Shown here: piece after piece, positions 12,524 through 23,521 of the stretch | How the letters are laid out: the number at the start of each line of letters is the position of its first letter | How positions within the stretch are numbered: the stretch's first letter is position 1 | NCBI GenBank assembly: GCA_958510875.1 | Contig: OY294070.1 | Span: forward strand, 48,698,078-48,762,077 | Length of the DNA: 64,000 nucleotides | DNA from: Endomychus coccineus | Taxonomy: Eukaryota > Arthropoda > Insecta > Coleoptera > Endomychidae | Reading direction: 5' to 3' | Notes under the pieces: model-generated | Database searches by the model: none | The model's input: the letters and a program-made list of their open reading frames with translations, nothing else | What the model was told of the DNA's origin: nothing | Made by a program: the position numbers and the translations under genes

Positions 12524-13600
12524 TGTCGCGGAAACGAAGCGCAGAAGTTCTAAAAATTTGAACAGTAAGACGGATTTGAATGCGGTTTTTTGCATTCGAT
12601 TCGTTAGAGCTTCAGGAAACTTTGCATTTTAAATTGATCGTAAATACTAAATTCACAATTCGGTTAATAGTGATGAAAATGATTCCAAACTCGTTACTTG
12701 GGGGTTTTTGGGGTCGCTGAACACGAATATCACAACAGAATTGGTCTCCGAGGTACCTGGTGCCCAGGGTGAACGGTATCCCCGTCGTCTCCTGGAGTTT
12801 TCGGGAAATTCGTTATATAATCAGTCCAAAGTCGTTACTCGGGGGTTTTTGGGGTCGCTGAACACGAATATCGCGATAGATTCGGTCTCCGAGGTACCTG
12901 GTGCCCAGAGTATATGGTATCCTCGTTATCCCCGTAAAGAAAATACACGTGCACGGTATTGATATAGTGTACGCACACTGTAGAAGAAGACGAAGAACTT
13001 CTAATCTGCAGTCCCTTACGGAGAGTTTACATTGTGTCTTCCCCTCGCAAGACACCACAGAACCGCTACCTCATGTATCGTATCACTGCTACCGACTGTA
13101 TTAAAAGCGCCAAATTAAAAAAAAAATAACCTTCAGTAGATACATTTTGGTCACTAGAATTTACACATTTTGTACAACATTTGAGTGCATAATTTACAAG
13201 CATGTACAAAGTTTCAGTAAAAAACATGTAATAATAACATTAATTTATGGGTACACGCAGGATACCGTTCACCCTGGGCACCAGGTACCTGTGAGACCAA
13301 CTCTGTCGCGATATTCGTATTCAGCAACCCCAAAAACTCCCGAGTAACGAGTTTGGAATCATTTTCATCACTATTAACCGAATTGTGAATTTAGTATTTA
13401 CGGTCAATTTAAAAGGCAATTATAAAATGCATATTATTTTTGCAAATTGCATTTTTAAAATTTCTTATAAATCAATTTAGGACACAAAGTTTCCTGAAGC
13501 TCTAACGAATCGAATGCACAAAACCGAATTCAAATCCGTCTTACTGTTCAAATTTTTCGAACTTTGGCCGTTTTTAGTGCTTCGTTTTCGCGACATTCAT
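12524..13600. mobile_element. 1.1 kb inverted-repeat element
   Basis: The left arm starts TCGCGGAAACGAAGCGCAGA and the right arm ends in the complement near 13595. The arms pair from 12524-12780 and 13260-13600, with a roughly 90-bp gap in the left arm. The left arm holds a second tandem copy of its inner part, offset 141 bp (GGGTCGCTGA at 12711 and 12852). No transposase is visible; the short frames are incidental. The inner motif GTTTTTGGGGTCGCTGAACA is shared with the long-TIR element at 29728. Confidence 0.7.
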
Positions 13601-13604
13601 CATA

Positions 13605-14640
13605 CTTACAGAGATATCGATTTTTCAAAAATTCTAAAAAAAAATTATTTCTCCCTTTCGTACGGTTTGTCACAGGTTGTAATGATGATATCATGTAAGA
13701 CTAGATTGATTAGATTTATCAGCCAAAATTTCATGAACAAGCTCATCGTACTTACAGAGATATCGATTTTTCAAAAATTCTAAAAAAAAATTATTTCTCC
13801 CTCTCGTACGGTTTGTCACAGGTTGTAATGATAATATCATGTAAGAGTAGATTGATTAGATTTATCAGCCAAAATTTCATGAACAAGCTCATCGTACTTA
13901 CAGAGATATCGATTTTTCAAAAATTCTAAAAAAAAATTATTTCTCTCTTTCGTACGGTTTGTCACAGGTTGTAATGATAATATCATGTAAGAGTAGATTG
14001 ATTAGATTTATCAGCCAAAATTTCATGAACAAGCTCATCGTACTTACAGAGATATCGATTTTTCAAAAATTCTAAAAAAAAATTATTTCTCTCTTTCGTA
14101 CGGTTTGTCACAGGTTGTAATGATAATATCATGTAAGAGTAGATTGATTAGATTTATCAACCAAAATTTCATGAACAAGCTCATCGTACTTACAGAGATA
14201 TCAATTTTTCAAAAATTCTAAAAAAAAATTATTTCTCCCTTTCGTACGGTTTGTCACAGGTTGTAATGATAATATCATGTAAGAGTAGATTGATTAGATT
14301 TATCAACCAAAATTTCATGAACAAGCTCATCGTACTTACGGAGATATCGATTTTTCAGAAATTCTACAAAAAAAGTATTCCCTTATTTTGTACGGTTTGT
14401 CGAGAGATGTAATACAGTTGTGTTGTAAAAGTAACATGAGGAGATTTATGCTCCAAAATTTCATGAACAAGCTGACCGTAGTGTCGGACATATCGACTTT
14501 TCAAAAATTCTGTTAAAAAACTGTTTCCTCCTTTCATACGGCTTGTCAAGGATTGTAATGGTATTGTGACGAAAGATCAGCCTAAGGAGATGCATCAATC
14601 CAAATTTTATCAAAAAGCTTGCCGTAGTTTACAAAAAGTA
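13605..14640. repeat. 146-bp satellite-like tandem array
   Basis: The GAGATATCGA phrase recurs at 13611, 13757, 13903, 14049, 14195 and 14341, exactly 146 bp apart. A diverged unit follows at about 14486 and a fading one to about 14640. Units contain TACGGTTTGTCACAGG and ATTTCATGAACAAGCTCATC. The central units differ at only a few positions, so expansion was recent. The array starts where the right arm of the inverted-repeat element ends. A CACCCTGTA at about 14691-14699, like the mariner ends seen elsewhere, may mark the outer border. Confidence 0.9.
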
Positions 14641-14699
14641 ATGATATTAATTTCTTTATTCATACCGTTTGTAAAGAAATGAAATATTGGCACCCTGTA

Positions 14700-15940
14700 G
14701 GTGCAGCCCATGTGGAGTATTTAAAGGATATTATTTTATTTGTTCTTAATAATCAATATAAATAATTTGTTATCATAATAAGTTACATCAATCAGGTAGA
14801 ACAAATAATTTCTGAAAACGGACTTGGTAGCAGATTGTCTGATAAATCTGGCAACATAGCTTGCAAATTCTCCTCTATCCCATCTTCGACAGTACACACG
14901 TCATAAAGTGTGGATGGAAAAGTGTGGGTAACTTCACACTAATCCAGGAAATCAAGATCTGGGAAAATATCTGTTAATCCATTCAGATCTCACATTTTGG
15001 TTTGCAGGGAATAATTCAGAAAAAAACCGATCCTATTGCAGATGAAGAATGTAAAAGTGACCAAGACGAAGAGATTTTGTGTTCATTTATGCAAAAACAT
15101 TTTATTGACAATGGCGATTTGGTTATTGCCAAATCTTAATGAAATGTGAGAATGAAGTAACAAAAAACCAAAATGAATAATTTGAAAAAGACTTCCATTG
15201 TAAATTTTTTTTTTTAAATATTTAATTATTTAAAAGTGGTCTTGCATTCCAGTTACATCACATTATGTTGCCAAAAATATGGATATGTAAGAACATGCAT
15301 AGTACATATATAATTGTTTTTATTTCTCTCACATAAACCCCCAGAGTTTGTATTCCTTTATAACGGCCAATCCTCGAACCGGTCAAAATTTTATGATATT
15401 TTTGATGACCCCGATTGAGAGAAGTTTTACTATACAAGAAATTCGCAAAATTTCAGAAATCATCAAATATTCCAATATATTTTATTTCTGAAACCTGGTT
15501 AGTTTCACTATTGTAGATGAGTCTTTGAACAAGGTGAGTGCCAAGTTTTGGATGTTTGCTTTAAAAAATCTGACCTCTACTAATCCCTAATGATCTGGCA
15601 GATGATATGCCAAATTTCGTTGATCCTTCTGACAGTTGTTATCTTCTTCTTTGGTTCAAACTGACCAGACTGGTAGTTCAGTACAACCCCACATGAAAAG
15701 ATTGAACTGAACTCAAATCTAAGACAAAGACTACGAAATCAGCAATTCACCAGAAAACAGCAATAGCAGCAATTTTATTCTTGTTAAAAGCAACTCCCGC
15801 TACACGTTAATTAAACATACACTATCAGGAATAATATGCACCGAAAATATTGGGAATGCAAATGTTGTAAGTAGTACAATCAGAATGCAGCTTCAATTTC
15901 CACAAAATCGGTTTCAACCCGAGTTAATGACAGCAAACTA
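14700..15940. other. unassigned, weak coding trace near 15010-15140
   Basis: No clear gene. A short + strand frame at 15005-15140 is rich in Asp/Glu near its start and then reads roughly CSFMQKHFIDNGDLVIAK before a stop. This could be the end of a DNA-transposon protein, but I cannot name a family. The rest is AT-rich. Confidence 0.3.
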
Positions 15941-16075
15941 TATGAAACTTCTTGGCTTCAGGTTGGATTCCGCGTCACAATAGCACGATTTGATGCCGAC
16001 TTTTCGCCCACCATTACAGGTGGCATCTTCAGGTTAGGCTTGAGGCTTAGTATGAAGCGTTTTCTCAAAAGCTGA
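15940..16075 (-). mobile_element. PLE tail fragment
   Basis: The sequence CTTCTTGGCTTCAGGTTGGA, followed by ATTCCGCGTCACAATAGCAC, matches the - strand tail of the PLE at 61276-61420. On the - strand it encodes the same short C-terminal region seen there. The rest of the element is missing. Confidence 0.6.
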
Positions 16076-16371
16076 ACACATAACAAAACATGATCAAGAA
16101 TTAAATGTACTTCACATGAATGTTCAGTGTATTAGAAATGAAGGAAATAATCAACTCGACATCGAGTGAGAACGTTCTACATTAGCTATTAGAGGTCTCT
16201 TAAATAGCCCTTCTCTTCCGAATTACATAGTCCGAATAATTTGATTCTTACTTCATATTAGTGTAAGTGCATATAAACTCTTCGCATAAATTACTTCAGT
16301 AGCTTGTACCTAGTTGTGAGTGTATCTTTGATTACGTTACTCCTGGTTTTCCAGTAATGTGATATTTCATA

Positions 16372-17930
16372 ATGGATGACGTATGCAGTATATGTTCATC
16401 TGCGATAGAATATAAAAACAAAGGTATTACCTGCAACGGTTTTTGTGTTAAAATACCACCAAATATTCTTAATTTCACATAAATAAGTGGCTGCTTCTGG
16501 TATTGCAGCACATGTGCTAATGTTGAGAATAAGCAATTTATTGACTTCACTGAAACTATTGTACAGGATGTTCTCTCAAACGTCAAATTCAAAATAAAGA
16601 TTCTTGACCCAGGTATGACTTATATATAAATTCTCGGGAAATAGGTCACATTAACACGTATGCTTTATATTTTCGTCTTTACGTACGTTTCGGTCTCACG
16701 ACCATCATCAAAAGACTTATTATGTCCAAAACGGAATTTCTTAAAACTAATTGTATTAGCACAGTGGTACAATTTCGATTATTCGTGGTTCTGTTCGTTT
16801 CGGAGACGTGGGCATTTTTAATTGAAATTGGTACGAAAAGGACGCTTTGTGCTGATGCAATTAGCTTAAAGAAATCCCATTTTAGACATAGTACGACTTC
16901 TGATGATGGTCTTGAGACCGAAACGTACTTAAATATGAAAGTATAAAGCATAAGTGTTAATGTGACCTATTTCCCTAGAATTTATTTATAACAATGAATT
17001 CATTAATATGAAAAGTAACGACGGTAACATAATATCTGCCAAGTTTAACGACGTACAAATAGCTTGTAACAATGCACACATCCCCCGTCTGTATTCAGCA
17101 ATTGTGGAGTTATGATTAAACCGGAAAATACGAATCAAAAAAATAATATTACTAAAATGGAATTCTTCAGAATATTGCACCTCAATCTCTACATTTACAG
17201 TTTCCAAAGTTAAGAACATTTCGAATGGAGGTATTATTATAAGCTGCAACAGTCGTATTGCTGTTGAAAAACTATCTGAGAACTGTTCTGTTAAAGAAGT
17301 TACCTATCCTAACCCTCGTATAAAAATTGGTGGTATAACTAGAAAATATAATGAAGCTGATTTATCCGATTACATATTAAGGCAAAATCCTCTAAGCCAG
17401 CTCCGATTGCAAAATAATAAAATTCTAGCACACAAAGAAGAATCCGAACATTTTTCAAATACTTCTCTCCAACTGAACCCTACATCTTATGAACGCTTAA
17501 TGTCTCAAGAACACAAGCCTATCTACATAGGATATGATAGTTGCTCTATCTTTGATGCTATGATGTTCTACGTTGCTATAATTGTAGAATTGTAGTGGTT
17601 TTGGTCACGGCTCTAGTTTCTGTAAGAATTCCAAGGCATGTCCGAAATGTCCTGGCAATCACGATCTAGACGATTGCGTATCTAACTTTAGTCAACGCAC
17701 TATCTGTAAACAGTTGAAGAGTGATTCTACTGGTATACAAGATATATTTAATCCTATTTGGAATAGTGAGTGTCCTGCCTATAGAAATAAATTGAAGCAA
17801 TTTCGGGATTTAGTGGGTCTGGTATAGCAATTATCCAATACAAATGATTCATGTAAGAGTAAATGCGTGCGTGAGGATCCATATATCAGTAACATACTTT
17901 CCGTCAAAACACTCAACATGTCAGAGACCT
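16372..17930 (+). pseudogene. LINE-A ORF1 (PHD finger + CCHC knuckle), split
   Basis: This looks like the ORF1 protein of a non-LTR retrotransposon, an RNA-binding particle protein. From the ATG at 16372 it reads MDDVCSICSSAIEYKNKG, then ITCNGFC, then SGCFWYCSTC near 16490. This is the spacing of a PHD-type zinc finger, although part of the middle is deleted. The frame is interrupted at about 16597 by a hairpin element and resumes near 17226 (NGGIIISCNSRIAVEKL). It continues through KIGGITRKYNEADLSDYI to a C-terminal knuckle near 17600-17660 (SGFGH / KNSKACPKCPGNHD). Stops and frame changes are present. The endonuclease/RT ORF follows at 17935. Confidence 0.75.
16597..16990. mobile_element. 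hairpin-family element in LINE-A ORF1
   Basis: Two inverted arms of about 110 bp (16627-16735 and 16870-16985) share TCTCGGGAAATAGGTCACAT and CGTTTCGGTCTCACGACC with roughly 85% identity. They flank a central 130 bp. The left border carries AAGATTCTTGACCCAG, which also borders the copy at 21372 and, inverted, the hairpin at 25775. The short frame 16722-16946 ends in DDGLETETYL, a tail often seen in retroelement C-termini. It interrupts LINE-A ORF1. Confidence 0.7.
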
Positions 17931-17934
17931 GAAT

Positions 17935-19545
17935 TCTAAAACTAGCGTACTATACAACATTTCATCTATTTTACGGGATGACTTAATTGCTTTTTCTGAA
18001 ACATGACTTAATTCTTCAGTTTTGAATTCTGAGCTTCTCTCAAATAACTATACTATCTTTAGAAGAGATCGCAATTTTCAACAATCACAGTTATCGCGTG
18101 GAGGTGGTGTACTACTAGCTATAAATAGTAAATTTTCTGCTATTGAGATTGATCTCAATAATATTCGTTCTCTTATATAGCTAGTTTGGATATCGTAGGT
18201 ATGAAATTTAGTGTTGGAAGCTGTTGGTGCGGCTATATATTTCACCGAATTTCCGCTCTATGTCATATGAAACAAATGTAGATGCTCCCATTGACTTTGA
18301 CTTTGACGAATATTATTCTATGTTTTTATTGGGTGATTTCAACATAACTGAGAACTGAGTATGTCTCGTATAAATCTGACATAGCAGTTGATTCTTCTAA
18401 ATTATCATACTTCATCAATCTGCTTAGTTACTTCGATCTTAACCAGTCAAATTGTCGTCTAAATAGTAACAGTAGAGTTCTAGATCTCATTTGCTGTAGT
18501 AACAGTTTCAAAGTCTGATGTTTTCCTTATTGCGTGAAGATATAAAATACTTATAGCAAGTCACACGAAGGGTCCAGATTAAATCCCTTCTTTTTTCATG
18601 AAAGATTGCATCAATATATTCTCAGCTCCACTGGCATTTATATATTCATTAGCCTTACAATCGCAGTTTTCCGGATCTGTGGAAAGTTTCAAAATTAGTA
18701 CCGGTTTTTAAAAAAGGTAATAGACATGAGGTTTATAAATCTGACATAGCAGTTGATTCTTCTAAATTATCATACTTCATCAATCTGCTTAGTTACTTCG
18801 ATCTTAACCAGTCAAATTGTCGTCTAAATAGTAACAGTAGAGTTCTAGATCTCATTTGCTGTAGTAACAGTTTCAAAGTATGATGTTTTCCTTATTGCGT
18901 GAAGATATAAAATACTTATAGCAAGTCACACGAAGGGTTCAGATTAAATCCCTTCTTTTTTCATGAAAGATTGCATCAATATATTCTCAGCTCCACTGGC
19001 ATTTATATATTCATTAGCCTTACAATCGCATACTTTTCCGGATCTGTGGAAAGTTTCAAAATTAGTACCGGTTTTTAAAAAAGGTAATAGACATGAGGTT
19101 ACTAATAATCGCCCAAGTACCATCATCAATAACTTCTGCAAAATATTCTAATATATTTTATATGATGCTACTTTCAATCAGTCAAACTGCAGATATCCCC
19201 AGAGCGGCATGGGTTCATGCCTGGCAGATCAACTGTTACTAACTTAGGTTGCTACAGTCAAAACTTGGCTGATGCTATTGATGAAGGTAGCCAGGTTGAT
19301 TGTATCTACCTCGATAAAATGTCTAGCTTTGGATTTACAAATCATTTGATTAAATTTTGGAATTTTCACCTAAATGATAGATATATCAATATGTAAAATA
19401 TAGAGGTTTTGAATCGTATTCATTTCATGCCACCTCAGATGTACCTCAAGAGTCAGTACTTGGGCCACTCTTATTCAATTTATTTATCAGTGACATTTCT
19501 TCTTAGTTTGTCTGTTATTTTCTTCTTTACGCAGACGATTTAAAA
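17935..19545 (+). pseudogene. LINE-A ORF2: APE endonuclease and reverse transcriptase, broken
   Basis: The APE-type endonuclease is readable at 17940-18540: LIAFSET with a stop replacing the usual Trp, RRDRNFQQSQLSRGGGVLLA, then the LLGDFN-like block near 18330 and RVLDLICC near 18480. RT pieces follow: FFMKDCINIFSAPLAFIYSL, then PDLWKVSKLVPVFKKGN (RT block 1) near 19035, GFMPGRSTVTNL near 19210, and a frameshifted V-PQ-SVLGPLLF and YADDLKLH-like block near 19440-19545. A 365-bp tandem duplication (18371-19100) repeats the end of the endonuclease and the start of RT. Several stops show the copy is inactive. It belongs with the ORF1 at 16372. Confidence 0.8.
18371..19100. repeat. 365-bp tandem duplication inside LINE-A
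   Basis: TAAATCTGACATAGCAGTTG occurs at 18371 and again at 18736. The whole 365-bp block is repeated almost exactly, ending in AGACATGAGGTT both times. Differences include GCAG versus GCATAC before TTTTCCGGATC and TCTGATG versus TATGATG. The near-identity implies a duplication later than the LINE insertion. Confidence 0.9.
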
Positions 19546-19599
19546 CTTCACTCGGCAGCTCCCGTTGAGCTAGTGTAATTGAATAAATAAATAAATAAA

Positions 19600-21374
19600 G
19601 AAGTAAATGAAATTGAAGCTTTCATGCAAGCAAAAAGCATTAAAATTGATATTTTCTGTGTATCAGAACATTGGCTCAGTAATGGCGGGGCGTCCCAATT
19701 TACTTTAGATGGTTGGATTACAGCCACTTTTCTCTTTTGTTCACAATACATCCATGGAACAGTAATTATTTTATCAAGATGTATTGACTATTCATTTCTG
19801 AATGATATTATGAAGATGTTTGTTGAAAAACATTGTGAGGTTGCAGTAATAAACTGAGTAAGTGCAATATTGTGATTTTGTCAATTTATAGATCACTCTG
19901 GGGATTTAGATTATTTTTTAGAAATTATGTACAATATTCTACAGCTTATAGTGTCTTATAAAGTTATCATCTGTGGAGATTTTAATTTAACTTTTAATGT
20001 TCTATCACATAAAAAAACCAAAACTCTGTGTGATTTCATGGAAGTGTTTGGTTTTAAGGAAACAATTCAACAGGCCACTAGGGGAAAATTGTCTGGATAA
20101 TATTTTTATCAATCTTTCTTTAAATAATTACATAAGTAAAGTCATAAGTAGAGAATCATCGGACCACGAGGCACGACAGGTAAGCGTGAACATTTCATAT
20201 AAGTCGGAACTCATTTCAACCTTCATAAGTAGACCCTTGAAAGAAAAAGGTTTTTCTCATATGTACAATGTCTAGCGGACTGTAGATTGGAATTCCTTAT
20301 TATATGGAAAATTGGATGAACATGAAAGTTATCGAAATTTTCAACAAAGTTTTATTAATGCATTCCAAATATCATTTTCAGAGAAACAGATAACAGGAAA
20401 ATGGTTCACACCTCAGCTACAAGAACGAGATCAGTTGCAGATCATAAATTATATGTATAGACTAACAACTACCCCATCTTTGAAAATTTTACGTAATAAA
20501 CTCAACACTAATTACAAGTTAAAACTAAAAGAAGCTAAAATAAAGGCAACTGATCAAATAATAAAAAAATCTAAAAAACCAAACAGAACTATGTGGAGTC
20601 TAATTAATAATAAAAAGAATGCTCACTAAAAATATCACACATTTAACAGCAGAAAGTTTCAATGATTATTTTTTAGCAATTGCACAAAAAATATCTCAAT
20701 CTATTCCAAGAAAGCATTTAGACCCGATGAGCCTCTTACAAGATAAGTTTCTGACATATAATTTTTTTTTTCACAGTATCATTTATTCAGATCAGATTTG
20801 TTTGTTCTTTCAGTCAAACTATTAAGAAGAAATATTGACTACATTGTATCACCGATCACAAAGTTGGTTGATAAATGTATTAGGGATGAAATTTTTGGAA
20901 AAGGCATTAAGCATACAAATTGTTGATCACTTTGAATGTAACTGTTTATTTGTGACACAACAATTTGGTTACCGAAAGGAACGTAACGCAACAGGAGCAA
21001 TTATTGAGTTCATTAATAAAACTATTGATAGCTTTGAACAACGTCTACATTCGCTATCATTATTTATAGACATAACAAAGGCATTTAACTGTGTTGTCCT
21101 TGCTATAATTTTCCAAAATCTTGAGAAATATAAATTTGATATTGTTAGTGTCAATATTAATGAGTCGTTCTTAACAGATCGTCATCAAGCAGTGTGTATG
21201 GATGGCAGATGGTCTGAAAAGAAATTACTTACAATTGGTGTACCCCAAGGGTGCATTCTGGAAAGGATCTGGATCATGTGGAGGAACAGAGCCGTGGAAT
21301 GGTTTTCTGGCAATGGTCTTTGTGTTAATGAGAACAAAACTGTACATGGAATGTTAATGCAGATGAACTTATGA
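19600..21374 (+). pseudogene. LINE-B endonuclease/reverse transcriptase, broken
   Basis: This is a second non-LTR retrotransposon, distinct from LINE-A. Endonuclease blocks: IDIFCVSEHWL at 19645, a YRSP-like phrase near 19890, VIICGDFNLTF near 19970, and LDNIFINLSLNNYISKVISR followed by SSDHEA at 20095-20180. The linker domain is at 20312-20629. RT blocks at 20835-21374: QQFGYRKERNATGAIIEFIN, LFIDITKAFN (where a catalytic Asp is expected) and IGVPQGCILE. The sequence then jumps to WFSGNGLCVNENKT, so the segment with the YADD-type active site is deleted. Frameshifts occur near 19860, 20030 and 20630. It is non-functional. Confidence 0.8.
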
Positions 21375-21640
21375 TAATAAAGATTCTTGACCCAGTATGA
21401 ATTATATATAAAAATTCTCGGGAAATAGGTCACATTAACACTCTGTTTTAAATATTCGTCTTTACGTACGTTTCGGTCTCACGACCATCATCAGAAGACT
21501 TATTATGTGAAAAAGGGTTTATTAAAACTAATTATAGCACAAGCGTCCATATCGCAAAAATGTTAATGAAAAAAGCCCACGTCGTCGAAACGAACAGAAA
21601 CACGAATAATCGAAATTGTATCGTCAATATTAAAAGTATA
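21365..21640. mobile_element. hairpin-family element, half copy
   Basis: It begins AAGATTCTTGACCCAGTATG and continues through TCTCGGGAAATAGGTCACAT and CGTTTCGGTCTCACGACC, colinear with the left arm and centre of the copy at 16597. No right arm follows. It abuts the broken 3' end of LINE-B. Confidence 0.65.
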
Positions 21641-21859
21641 AAAATTATTTTGTAGCAAGAATCCACTATTCAGTAATATTCTTATAATATACAAGCGCGT
21701 GTTGGTATAGTCTCATAACAACTGAGATCGAAGTAATTTGTTGAGTACCTACTTCCGAACCAGATGTAAGATTTATGAGGTACTTGAGAAAGGTTTCAGA
21801 CCTGTACTGGATACTACTTTTAAGCATTCTTCCTCGAAATATTTTTAACATTATAAAGA

Positions 21860-22210
21860 CGCATGTAGGAATTTGCAAGAGATTTTATTTAATCAAATTA
21901 GTATAAATATGGCTCAGATTTTGAGTATCTGTCCTATGATTTACAGATTTGGAGTCACGTGTTATGTGAATCATCTCCAGGATAGATCTTTTATAATAAT
22001 TGGTTTCCATAGTTAAAATATTAACATTTTTGTAATCAAATTGATGGTTACAATCAAAGCAGTGCTTAGCAAGGGCGGTGGAATTTTCTAAGTTATTATT
22101 TCTTGTGCTATACTTATGGCCATACATTCTTTTTTGTAAATATTGTTTGGAGATTCCAGTATAAGTCCCATCACAATCTAAACAATTGAAATGAATTATT
22201 GAAAGAAATC
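21860..22210 (-). pseudogene. PLE GIY-YIG endonuclease fragment
   Basis: The - strand encodes the endonuclease end of a Penelope-like element. CDGTYTGISKQYLQKRMYGH at 22180-22120 holds the second strand of the GIY-YIG fold and the following Arg/His helix. It is followed by STALAKHCFDCNHQFDYKNV and KRSILEMIHI with the conserved Glu, ending after HIYTNLIK. The sequence beyond the stop matches the continuation of the PLE at 56793. This copy therefore shows what the BEL-interrupted PLE looked like before insertion. Reverse transcriptase is absent. Confidence 0.8.
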
Positions 22211-22214
22211 AAGA

Positions 22215-23520
22215 AATCTGTTCAAAATATTCTTTTAAATAATATATTATATTCCACAGAGGATTTTTTTAAGATAAGTTTTTAAATGTTATATTTTATA
22301 ATACTACTGTTTTAAAATTTGAGATTGTGATCTTATGATGATTTTATGATGACGAGTGTAAGCATATTATGTACTTAACATGAATATAATCATCTATCTA
22401 TCTATATATCTTGCCTCCAGCCTCAAGATTGCCCGGAAGATCTGCCATCTATGATTTTATGTCCCACTAAGAAATTCAACAATGTACAACATTGATAGAC
22501 CTCTTGAACTTTACAAAAGTTACGAGGTATGTTACACTGCTTGAGTGCAAGATGGCAACATCGAACCGAATCAATGGAGAAATAAATAATAAATATTTAT
22601 TTCTCAATTGTTATAAAAAGAAAGAGAAATATGCTGAATTTTTATCAATTTTTATGAGAGTTGAAATAACATTGGGAAAGGAAGAAACCGCATAGGAATA
22701 CTGACAGTAGCGTAGATAAAAAATCTAAAAATGTTAATTTCGAGTGTTCCAAAAATAGTTATTGGTATATAATATGTTATAAGATATACATTACGTGTAA
22801 ATAACAAATTATTTTTAATAATCAAAATATGTTGATTATTTTCTTTTCCCTTTCTTTTTATTTTAGAAAAAGGAAGGACGCAAAGAGTTTATATGTGGGG
22901 GGCTAAGCGGGAATTAGCTATACACTACTCAATAATGATTAACTTGGGGAACGCGGAGCAGTCGATGCAAGGGGTACATTGGTACATCAACAATATGCTA
23001 ATATCACGAAAAGATGTTCATGTCACCACATCACCAAAATGTCTACACATGTGTGAGTAAAACAAATGCGACAGCGCAGCCCGCCTGTTAGCTGTAGGTT
23101 TTTGACGAGTGTGTTATTAGTATGGCTAAACTAAAAAATTACGTCAAATATGGAAGTGATTGGATGATTACTTTGTTTAGTAAAGTTAAGTTTTAATTAA
23201 GATTTAAACATAACCAACGGTGAGCTGGACCATTCGGTACTCAGGATTACTCATGATTTTTAAATTGGTTCAATATTAACAATTACTAATTTCTTGAAAT
23301 GTCTGTTGATGTACTTTAATACAATAAGATACCGGGCACATTGTTTATATAAACAGTGCCCTTTCAGTGTACAATAATACCCAATATACAAGTTTGTATG
23401 CAATCTATGAGCAAGCTATTCTGTTTTCTAGAAAATTTTGCGGGTGGATATAGGAAGTTTCGATGAGGAGAATGTGAAGACTACGCTATATCTTCACTTC
23501 TATCAAAGATGTTGTCTAAA
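22215..23520. other. unassigned stretch left of hAT
   Basis: Mostly AT-rich with short frames. 22492-22695 + (67 codons) and a short frame from the ATG at about 23122 have no recognisable features. No inverted repeat, LTR or RNA gene is visible. Confidence 0.4.
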
Positions 23521-23521
23521 G

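Noticed and set aside
12708..13058. Coding frames inside the 12.5 kb inverted-repeat element
   Set aside because: They lie in repeated, self-complementary sequence and differ between the tandem copies; no selection for coding is visible.
13514..13783. 89-codon frame across the start of the 146-bp array
   Set aside because: It runs through satellite units and ends in the second unit; a by-product of the repeat.
11440..14640. CRISPR-like regularly spaced repeats
   Set aside because: Units are contiguous tandem copies of about 146 bp without unique spacers, in an insect genome.
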